This document shows positions 55,945 to 64,000 of a stretch of 64,000 bases of DNA, in pieces (the stretch's first letter is position 1; each line of letters begins with the position of its first letter). The notes beneath the pieces were generated by a model. It was given only the letters and a program-made list of their open reading frames with translations, made no database searches and had not been told where the DNA came from. Source of the DNA: Allacma fusca (Eukaryota; Arthropoda; Collembola; Symphypleona; Sminthuridae); the NCBI GenBank assembly GCA_947179485.1, contig OX359249.1:52277402-52341401 (forward strand), in the 5' to 3' direction. The position numbers and the translations under genes were made by a program.

Positions 55945-56818
55945 AAATGGTTTATACATGTGCTTTCTTGCATGTGGTATTATATTCAGTAAGCATGTAG
56001 TAAATTGTGCAAAACGTTTCATATTTAATTTTAAAACACCATGTACAAGTATTCCCTACCTCTACCGGTGGTTAGAACACAATTTAATGTAAGCAACAAA
56101 TCCTACAATAGATGGCGCAAGCTGTACTCCGCAATGTGAACACATATGTATTACTATGAGTTTATTCGTGACCTCAATTAATTTTCTGAGGTCAAACGAA
56201 TGACACGATGTCCTTCAAAAACAATAGGGTTCTTCCTGTTTGCATGATCTGTCCCTGTAAAAATTTTGTTGTGTGTAGTAGCAATGGTTCTTTAGATATC
56301 GTGCGGACAAGACAGCCTCTACAGACAGGCAGACAGCCCGACCTTCGCAATAGGGATTCTCGCCTCGCTTCGCCCATAAAAATGGTTTATACATGTGCTT
56401 CCTTGTATGTGGTATTATATTCAGTAAGCATATAGTAAATTGTGCAAAACGTTTCATATTCGATTTTAAAACACCATGCACAAGTACTTCCGACCTCTAC
56501 CGGTGGTTAGAACACAATTTAATGTAAGCAACAAATCCTACAATAGATGGCGCAAGCTGTACTCCGCAATGTGAACACATATGTATTAGTATGAGTTTAT
56601 ACGTGACCTCATTTAATTTTCTGAGGTCAAACGAATGACACGATGTCCTTCAAAAACAATAGGGTTCTTCCTGTTTGCATGATCTGTCGCGGTAAAAATT
56701 TTGTAATGTGTAGTAGCAATAGTTCTGCAGATATCGTGCGGACAAGACAGCCTCTACAGACAGCCAGACAGTCAGACAGCCAGACCTTAGCAATAGGGAT
56801 CTCGCTTCGCTTCGCCCC
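55945..56818. repeat. Tandem duplication of a 435-bp unit
   Basis: Unit 1 (55945-56379) and unit 2 (56380-56818) are nearly identical, from AAATGGTTTATACATGTGC to a CAGACAG-rich segment and CTCGCTTCGCTTCGCCC. Each unit contains TGACCTCA and TGAGGTCA as an 8-bp stem. The open frames in each unit overlap and do not match known proteins. It may be a tandem retroposon. Confidence 0.85.
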
Positions 56819-56942
56819 TAAATAGCTCTCTTCTGCGACAGAGTTTCAGCTCGCTCAGCTCGCTATGCTTCTCGGTAATGTTAGTCAAACGGGATTCAGC
56901 TCTTTTGGACTGAGCGAAAACGTAGGGAGTGGGGTGGGAGTG

Positions 56943-57545
56943 GAGTAGTGCATCGCATGGGTTCAGTTCGCACCCCGGTATTTGGGTTCAGGTCCAGGTT
57001 CAGTATGGGTGCATGTATTTTGGACCCAATAATTTTTGGTCCTTTCTGGGTACAATATTTTATGCTTGTGAAATTGGGTACAGGTTCAGGTACAGTGCCA
57101 GTTACAGAGAAAACCCCGTTTTGATTTTACCTGTCGGGACCAGGTGTAACACATGAAAGACCTGAACCTGATCACAAAAGAGCTGAAATTTTTGGGTTCA
57201 TTGATTGAAAGTTAAAGGCTTGAGAATTTCAAGCTTCCAATATGATTTCCATCGCAAAAGCAATGGCAGGAAGTCCCCGGAACTCGGAACCACAGAACTT
57301 GCGTTCTTATTCATTTTAAATATCTATATTTTGTACTACAAATGCCCAATTTGTACTTTTAATACAAGATAAAATTTAAAAAAGTTCGGATTCTCAAGTA
57401 CCCAAGCTCGTTCAGGTCCGATTCAAAAATACCCGGGTTCAGGTCGTCTTTTAGGTACTTTTTCGGGTTCACGTACTAATCAGGTGCGGTTACTACAAAA
57501 ACGCAATTGGGGCAGGTTCAGGATCGAAATATTTGAACCTTTTAA
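56943..57545. mobile_element. Truncated GGGTTCAGGTT hAT-like element
   Basis: Matches 25270-25860 from TAGTGCATCGCATGGGTTC onward. The right end is missing; sequence after about 57545 is unrelated. Confidence 0.8.
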
Positions 57546-57892
57546 ATGGTTAAACGACAGAAATGAAATATTTACAACAAATGTATTTAAGGAAATTTTC
57601 AAAGGATAGATTATCATTTGTATGTTAAAGCGGGACTAACTCCCAGTCGCGACAGGCACTCCGGAATAAGGGGAACAGGAGGGACATTGTACCTCCCAAA
57701 AATCGTCAGGGAGGGACATGCTATGCTGCTGTGTATGCTGCTGCTAGTAAACAAAAATGTTTACTCAAATGATAAATATATTTTCCATCCTGGTATATGC
57801 AAGCATGTGAAGATCGGATCATCTCGGTAACTACCAAAATTGAGTAGTGAAAGTAGTGGGTCATACGGCAGTCCGAATTAGATTATTTAAAG

Positions 57893-58459
57893 CTACCCTC
57901 TCGCTTCCCTCTCTACTATCTCCTCTTTGGTCAAACTCACAGCATATCCCTTGTTGATGAAATCTTCCATCTTTGCTATGTACTGACCGGCAAATTCTGG
58001 ATCTCTGTCCATCTTACGTTCCAGACAATGCAAACGCCTGAGGGCTGTCGAGCGACTTTCTGGTATAACCATGTTGTCCTGCCTCCCAAGTAACCCAGTC
58101 TGAAATCTTTCACCAACTTTCACTGTGGTACTCTCCAATAACATCAGCGCTCGCTTGTCATCTTGTGATTTCAACGGAGTTTTAGGAATTTGTACGCCAA
58201 AACTTTCTGTCGAGAAGGACTCCTTCACGAGTCTGTTCAATTCATCATCTTCACAACATTCATGGAATAATATGTGCTAATTTACACGATTAATTGACAC
58301 GGGAATATCTCCTTGTATGACCCATCCGAGTAGAGTTTTAGATGCAATGGGATCTGACCAACCACCAAGTCTGTATTTCCTAGACAGTGCTAATTGGATG
58401 TTATCGTGACCAATCAGTAGAAGTGGCTATGACTTCAGTGGAGCAAAAGGAACATCCGC
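57893..58459 (-). pseudogene. BEL/Pao pol N-terminal fragment
   Basis: Reads LLIGHDNIQLALSRKYRLGG, TLLGWVIQGDI, then DDELNRLVKESFSTESFGVQ and CLERKMDRDPEFAGQYIAKM. These match the conserved linker between protease and reverse transcriptase in BEL/Pao polyproteins (LLIGxDN, GWVxxG, FFxxExFGV, RLxxLExRL). In-frame TAG and TAA codons interrupt the upstream part. The last 115 codons are open. Confidence 0.85.
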
Positions 58460-58665
58460 CATATGGCTGTACTTTTCTTCCACATTTACATCAAACCTGA
58501 GGAAGTTCGTGCTGTTTATATCCTAACGCTATTCATCTTAAATATTTTTGACTCCTTGTGAGCTCCACGAATTTTTAAACTTACAACCTCAGAATCGACT
58601 TCATGTGAGAAGGTACTATTACTCCATTGAATACAGAGGGATATATTCGGTGCACTAATGCCAAG

Positions 58666-58797
58666 TCATTTTGCCAAGTCCATGTCTATCAGCAAAAGAG
58701 TCGAGCCATCATCCATAAAAGCATTTATGGTGACTTCTCCTCCAGGTTCCATTAGCGTAACTGGAAGTACTTTCAGGTGGACCTCAGTCGTTGGGGT
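58666..58797 (-). pseudogene. BEL/Pao aspartic protease fragment
   Basis: Reads HLKVLPVTLMEP, then INAFMDDGSTLLLIDMDLAK and a TGA. DDGST matches the (L/M)DDGST active site of BEL/Pao proteases. The flanking sequence is frameshifted. Confidence 0.8.
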
Positions 58798-59296
58798 TAA
58801 CTTCCTGCCACTCTGTAACCAGTATTCATCAGAACAACATCTACATCCTTATTTTCAAATTCTTTCGATGCTTTCTTATGAAGGAGGCGGTGGTGAAACT
58901 TTAGACAATTTTGTTCACCACACGTTTTTTATTAGAGCATGTGTCAACTCGGTGACCGTAACCAAAAAAGCCAATGCATAGCCTGTTTTGGATTATGTGT
59001 TGCCATTAGAGCATCTCGGGCGGTTAAAATTTACGGGTAAGCCCGCAAAAAGTCCGGCCCGCACGGTCTTCGAGCGGGTACGGGTAAAAATTATTGCGTT
59101 TGACGTGTTACGGGCGGGTACGGTCTTTTCATCGCGGTTAAAAAAGACCGTGAAAGCCCGTAAAAGCCCGTGAGAAATTCCATTAGTTATGAATGCAGGA
59201 GCAGCGGTTGAGAATGTACATAGACTTGAATGACTTGAACGAATTTCAGACGTTTGCAATTTTAGCTTTCAAACAAACTAAGGTTTGGTGTACGAT

Positions 59297-59823
59297 CAGG
59301 GTTGGTTTGGTTTAAACCAAATGATTTAAACCATGGTTTAAACCATGGTTTAAACCAAACGGTTTTTTTATAAAAACCAATGGTTTAAACCAAACACCTG
59401 AAATTTTAGTATTTTCAATCCAAAATGCTTATATTTCGTCGTGCACAAAACTTGTGCAGTTACTGTGATATTGTGTAGTTAAACTTTAGTGAAGTAAATA
59501 ATACTATTAGCCTTTAGTCTTGTACATTTAGAAATTCGGAATCGTTTGTAAAATGAAAAATGCCAAACTTGTGCTTATACTGCAAATTTATCGTTAAAAT
59601 TATATCTAAATTATTAAACATTTAATGCTTTGTGATACTTACTGAGTTTTTGAAACAAGTAAATTTGTTCAAATCCACATGTTTTTGCATATTAATGAAT
59701 GTTTTGGATTGAAAATTTGTTTAAACCAAAAAAACCTGGTTTAAACCAAAAAAACCCGGTTTAAACCAAAAAAACCTGGTTGTTTGGTTTTTTTGAAAAC
59801 AACCAAAAAAAACCCCAACCCTG
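59297..59823. mobile_element. hAT-like non-autonomous element, TTGGTTTAAACC array type
   Basis: The ends are CAGGGTTGG and, inversely, the same (CCAACCCTG). Perfect 8-bp duplications tgtacgat lie at 59289-59296 and 59824-59831. TTTGGTTTAAACCA repeats lie at 59303-59395 and 59725-59800. Nested in the preceding element. Confidence 0.93.
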
Positions 59824-59883
59824 TGTACGATAGAGCATCACCCCGTGGGATATTTTAGGCCCGTGCCCGTATGTACGACTGTT

Positions 59884-59944
59884 ACTAAATAACAGGCAGG
59901 TATGCAAGAAAACTTTTCTTGCATACCTGCCTTTGTTATTTAGT
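59884..59944. repeat. Hairpin on GGCAGGTATGCAAGAAAA
   Basis: ACTAAATAACAGGCAGGTAT and the bases after it pair with an inverse arm ending GTTATTTAGT. The arms are about 29 bp with one 2-nt bulge and almost no loop. Inside the element at 59007-60363. Confidence 0.85.
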
Positions 59945-60409
59945 AAGTTTCATTTCGCTCTTCATTACTGTGGAAAATTCCATTTAGTCTAGAAGATGAA
60001 TCCTGCTAGTAGTCCAAGTATTTTTAATAAGAATCCAGAAGTTAACATCGTAATAAATGCAAGAACGCCACCAGAAGTGCTTACCAAAGCCGAAATAGCA
60101 GCATAAGCTTTTGTATTGCCTTCTTAATAAACAAGGTAGTTTAACGACTGCATGCAACATTCAAGAACACCAATATTTTAAAATACAGTTTTTCAGTATT
60201 TAAGATGTATGGTATTTGCGGGCGGGCCACGGGCTTTTTTTAATTTTGCGGGCCGGGCCGGGCTTTTTCGATAAACATTAATTTCGGGCCGGGCGGGTAC
60301 GGGTAAAACGTTACGAGCCACGGGCGGGCACGGGCCTAAAATATCCCACGGGGTGATGCTCTAGTTGCCATCTGTTTTTACATTCCTCCTTTAAGAAATT
60401 TGGACAATT

Positions 60410-61203
60410 TTCGAGTTTGTCACAATTTCCTTGACAACAACATTTTTTATGCTTTACAATATTTATAGGCTTTTTATTTCCATCATTTTTAATGTTACCA
60501 TCGGTGACATTAAAAATACACTTTGGTTGGTAAAAAGCTCGCTGTCAAAGCCATTTCCGAGATCCACGGTGAAAGATCCACTAAGTTCGGTTCATTGACA
60601 CTCCCAAGAAGCTGGCTGCACCACTGAAATTGTAGCTGATATGGCAATTTTGTTAGAATGTCCTCTAATAGCTGAGGGTTTACCATGTGAGCTACTTTCC
60701 CAAGCGTCTTCATCGTAGAGACCAAATTAGCCACCTGATTTGAGTACTGCACCAGAGTCTCGGGGTTTCCTTCCTTTGGAGCTGGCGTAGCCTTGACTTG
60801 AATAATCATGGCTTTGATTATTTGGTCTGTCCTCCCGAACATCAGCCCCAAAGTTTCCATCACCCTTTGTACATTTTCCGGCATGTGAAGAATAGAAAGT
60901 ACAGCATCCCTGGCCTTTCCTTTCAAACATTTATGTAGACGAACTAAATTTTCGTCGTCGTTCAGCCCGACCAAACAAGTCGTCCTGTGGTATTGGGAGA
61001 CGAACATGGGCCACTCCTCAAACTTCAAATTCAGGTAGATACTTCGGTATTGACTGTCGAGCAAGAAACTGGCTCAATTGATTTGCCATTCGTCGGTCTT
61101 CGCTTGGACCACTGTTAGGATGTCCCCATGTAGATTGTTGGGTCACCGCTGCAGTATTCTCCTTCACTGGAAGGCTATCTTGCAAAGTAGGACCATTGTT
61201 CAA
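60410..61203 (-). pseudogene. BEL/Pao gag, central and C-terminal parts
   Basis: An intact frame at 60510-61064 reads EEWPMFVSQYHRTT, DDENLVRLHKCLKGKARDAV, LGLMFGRTDQII and LLEDILTKLPYQLQFQW, a DUF1759-type retroelement gag domain. A frameshift near 61030 joins it to ANQLSQFLARQSIPKYLPEF (frame ending 61203). Downstream, CCCQGNCDKLENC resembles a zinc knuckle. Gag would form the retrotransposon particle; this copy cannot. Confidence 0.85.
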
Positions 61204-61750
61204 TGCGTCATCTTATTCTGAAACTTCGACTGTTCCATCCTCTAGCCATTGTTGTACCTTTCTCGTTTGTGGTAATCATTTTCTTCCTCTATTGTAGCTT
61301 TCGCAACTTCTAATCGCTTGTTGATTAAAACTTTCTTTCACTTTAATCTTAGTTTGGCCATTTCGTCTTCCTCAAGAGCTAACTCTTCCATGGCAACCAA
61401 TTCAGCATTTTTCGACACTGTTTTTGAGCAATCATAATTTTTGTTTACTTGGCAATGGAATATTTACTAGCTGTGGTTTTATTTGTTTGCTTGGAATATA
61501 CTGACCGGTTGTCATGGTTGTTGATAGCATCAGCATGTTGAGTTGGATTGTCGACTTCAACCTCCTCTTCCCGTTTCCCATCAGATTTCCGTCTCCGAGG
61601 TATTCCCACACCAGAGAACTCTGGAATAAGACCTTGGTTTAGGCGACTTTGCCGTGGGTTCGTACTAGTGCCGATCTCCTCAATGTTTGTTTCCACTTCG
61701 AGTGATTGTTTATCCATGGAACCAATAGATTCGGTTCGAAAGAGGATCAT
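61204..61750 (-). pseudogene. BEL/Pao gag N-terminal region
   Basis: The - strand around 61250-61420 reads AELVAMEELALEEDEMAKLR then, after a stop, KKVLINKRLEVAKATIEEE, the charged coiled coil typical of BEL/Pao gag N-termini. The frame at 61445-61750 supplies a polar N-terminal extension. At least three frames are used, so it is decayed. Confidence 0.65.
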
Positions 61751-61759
61751 GTTATTACT

Positions 61760-63714
61760 TGCACATGACAGACTGTTTTTTAACCGCTTGGTTAAAATTC
61801 TATTTGATTTGTCTTACGAAGGACCAGCGCAAAGCGCAATAACTTTGTTTTCAATACGAGTGAAAATAACTTTCTCAAGGTCTCGCCTTAATATACGCCA
61901 TCTTACGGCCTGACCTCGAAATGTATATGCTTAAAAGAAAAGACAAACTTATGAGCGCACTTCGATCATGTATTTCTTTTTGAAAAGTTAAAAGCTGACT
62001 GACTTTAATAATTTCTTTCGCTACATAATTATCAATAATGCATGAATTACACATGAGCCAATGAAATCAAACCTACATGCTAAAACAATACGAACTGCAA
62101 TTGCAAATCTACAATAATAATTTGTAACCATGTGAACAGCCACCATAAATAAAGCAACAACACTCACTATTGCCTTCTCTTTGAAATGTATCAATACCAC
62201 GCTCCACCATGGATTTTAATATTACAACTAATCATAAACAAAGAGTTATTGGAACAACAGCCGGTTATGATTATAAAATTCATCAATATGTCATATAATT
62301 CACTTATGTAGGTTTTTTACAATTGATGGTGCAACAAATGGTAAAGTTTATCCTATTTAAATTCAAGAAAGTTGAATATTTTCTGCCTTATAAATGTTAG
62401 TCAGTACTCTTCAAAAATGGCGAATAATGCGGTAAATCGATTCAAATTAATGCCAAATTTCTAGTTCCAGCTTTAGGGTTAAATGAAAAAAATTAGTATA
62501 AAAAGTATTTTGTTTCTAATTAACAAACTATCTATATTGTATTTGATATTAACAATTGTTAGAAATATCAGTAAAGATCATCAGAGTTCATTTCCATGCT
62601 TTGTCAAGATCAAAAGCTAAATATTATAAATCAATGCATTTGACTAACTTGGATTTATCCATTACAATGTGCAATACTACAAAAAATTCCGAGATAATTT
62701 GTAACAGATTGAGTGGAGTGAATGAAATAAGATTGCCTAACGATGTGGTTCTACGACAATGCTGTATACAACAAGTAAACTAATAGGACTCGAATTAACA
62801 AATGCAGAATGGAAAACATTTCTTCGTCATTATTATATACGTTTGGCTTTATTTAAGCCAATGACCATTTCATCCCTACATTAGAGGTATCGTGCGTGAA
62901 ATCCTGGAATCCCCTGGAATTTAAAATTCCAGAACAAGAAATAGCAAACGAAAGGGCAAACAGTTTGAAAACTTAAGGTATTGAGAGAGAATAAAAAAAG
63001 TGTAAGATTGTAAAGACCAGAGTAAGATTAGAACGAGTGGTAAAATGTGAAAAGAGCAAGTCACCGTTGAGGATACTACACGAGCGAGAGAGGAAGGAAA
63101 GTGTCGGAAGTTAGTGAAGGAAGTGTGTAGGAAGAGACCGGACGTGCAAAGTCGGAAGTACGAGTGCATAAAGGAGAGCTAGAGAATAAAAACAAGTGAG
63201 ACCAAGCGATTAGAATGTAGAAAAGTAAGAGTTTAGAAATCGGTTAAGAAAGATGATTAGAAATAGAAATGCAGAGATGAGCAATGCGCTTAATAATTAT
63301 ACCCGAATAAAAGTCTAAAAAGGACATAAAGACATAAACGAAATGTGAATTGTTTTAAGAATTATTTGGAAGAATAAATTAAGGAGAAAGAATAGTTAAG
63401 TAGCAATTGTCCCACAGTAGAACTACCCCGAGTCAGCCTCTCATGGCTAAGCAGAGTGCTCATTAAGAACTGCATCTCATATTAATTAGAATATTGGATC
63501 GGATCATAAAGATGTGGAAAAATAAATCCAGAACAAAAATGAGAGAGAACTAAAATACTCACCATTTCAATGTATATATAATATAAATCTATGCATCATT
63601 ATTTTCGTGGAACTCACAAGTCTGCAACACAACTGGGTTATATATTATTATCATCAAAATACCACCAGCATTTGTAACGTTTTTAGTACACTCTCATTGT
63701 TGTATTTGTAATTG
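61760..63714. other. No gene recognised; purine-rich strand 62930-63400
   Basis: AT-rich DNA. From about 62930 to 63400 the + strand is strikingly purine-rich (runs such as GAGCGAGAGAGGAAGGAAAG). No terminal repeat or LTR of the BEL/Pao element was found beyond 61750. Confidence 0.4.
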
Positions 63715-63947
63715 TAATTATCTATTGTAGCTCCTTGCGTGCGCGAAGCCTTCCAAGTAGCAGAGGGCTACTTTAAATACTTCCTTCCTTCGCCTTCCGT
63801 TTCCTGTTAATACTAGGAAGGCTTTCTTCAGCCTTCTGCAAATTAATTCAGCCATCCCGCCTTCCCTTCTCAACTCTCTGGAAAATTTATATTCCGCCTT
63901 CAATGAAGCCTTCATTGAAGGCTAGCCTTCGAAGGCTGGACATGTCT
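63715..63947. repeat. Fragment of the GCCTTCCTTCA hAT-like family
   Basis: GAAGGCTAGCCTTCGAAGGC at about 63916-63935 and the array before it match the right half of the element at 34657-35206. The right edge, read inversely, is CAGACATGTCCAGCC. No target duplication, so it is probably truncated on the left. Confidence 0.65.
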
Positions 63948-64000
63948 GGTATAAAACCCAATTAAATTGATACTTTATAGGAATCGGAATTCATGAAAAA

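Larger units (their letters stand above)
59007..60363. mobile_element. hAT-like element, GGGCGGGTACGGG array type, inserted in gag
   Basis: The ends are TAGAGCATC and GATGCTCTA. Perfect 8-bp duplications gttgccat lie at 58999-59006 and 60364-60371. GGGCGGGTACGGG and GCCCGTAAAAGCCCG arrays sit inside both ends. It contains the element at 59297-59823, and another TAGAGCATCACCCCGTGGG terminus at about 59830. Confidence 0.88.
57893..61750 (-). mobile_element. Decayed BEL/Pao LTR retrotransposon, interrupted
   Basis: On the - strand the order is gag (61750 to about 60410), zinc-knuckle region, protease (58797-58666) and the N-terminal part of pol (58459-57893). That is the BEL/Pao order. It is broken by frameshifts, stops and the hAT-like element at 59007-60363. 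No reverse-transcriptase, RNase H or integrase segment and no LTR were identified in the window, so it is truncated. Confidence 0.85.

Noticed and set aside
55945..56818. Retrozyme (hammerhead-bearing tandem retroelement)
   Set aside because: The unit length and tandem form fit, but no CTGANGA...GAAA core was found in either strand of the unit.
61760..62200. 5' LTR of the BEL/Pao element
   Set aside because: No second copy exists in the window and no TG...CA border with a primer-binding site could be recognised.

Overview
The window is eukaryotic nuclear DNA, most likely from an arthropod. It holds the 3' two thirds of one conserved host gene, a kainate-type ionotropic glutamate receptor on the + strand. 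That gene has 13 recognisable exons, canonical GT-AG introns mostly of 55-95 nt, a stop codon and a poly(A) signal. Nearly everything else is transposable-element DNA, much of it nested. I cannot fix the species from sequence alone. The receptor matches the insect/crustacean kainate-like clade, and small introns in an AT-rich, transposon-packed genome would suit several arthropod groups.

Layout. 1-4.8 kb: a non-coding flank (intron or upstream) with a hAT-like element inside a short-motif array and a long-hairpin MITE just before the first exon. 4.8-15.0 kb: the receptor gene. Its last intron is 6590 nt because a non-autonomous Helitron (8234-14759) sits in it; without the Helitron the intron would be 64 nt. 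The Helitron carries a 4.7-kb foldback element, itself interrupted, and a MITE. 15-18 kb: mostly unassigned. 18-35 kb: a dense field of hAT-like elements, foldback repeats, Helitron ends and a dispersed repeat family (called C here). 37-40 kb: a degenerate tandem array and two back-to-back hAT-like elements. 41.6-47.8 kb: an old repeat (family D) split by a nearly complete two-ORF LINE on the - strand (13-bp target duplications, two nonsense codons in ORF2) and by a MITE. 51.2-55.3 kb: two adjacent hAT-like elements, the first containing a MITE that contains a miniature LTR retrotransposon. 57.9-61.8 kb: a decayed BEL/Pao retrotransposon on the - strand, cut in its gag by a hAT-like element that carries another hAT-like element.

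Most unusual signal. At least twelve insertions look like one superfamily of non-autonomous, hAT-like elements. Each has short terminal inverted repeats. Ten have a perfect 8-bp target-site duplication and two have 7 of 8. Each has a body that is mainly a degenerate array of one short motif, and the motif differs from family to family, for example GGTCTGGTC, GGGTTCAGGTT, CGGAACGGAAC, GGGCATTTT, TTGGTTTAAACC. No transposase for them lies in the window. A second point of interest is that the receptor encodes arginine in its genome at the position aligning with the Q/R site of the channel pore.

Genes working together: only the receptor looks like a functional host gene. The LINE, the BEL/Pao remnant and the miniature LTR element carry decayed or partial retroelement proteins. 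The remaining repeats depend on enzymes encoded elsewhere.
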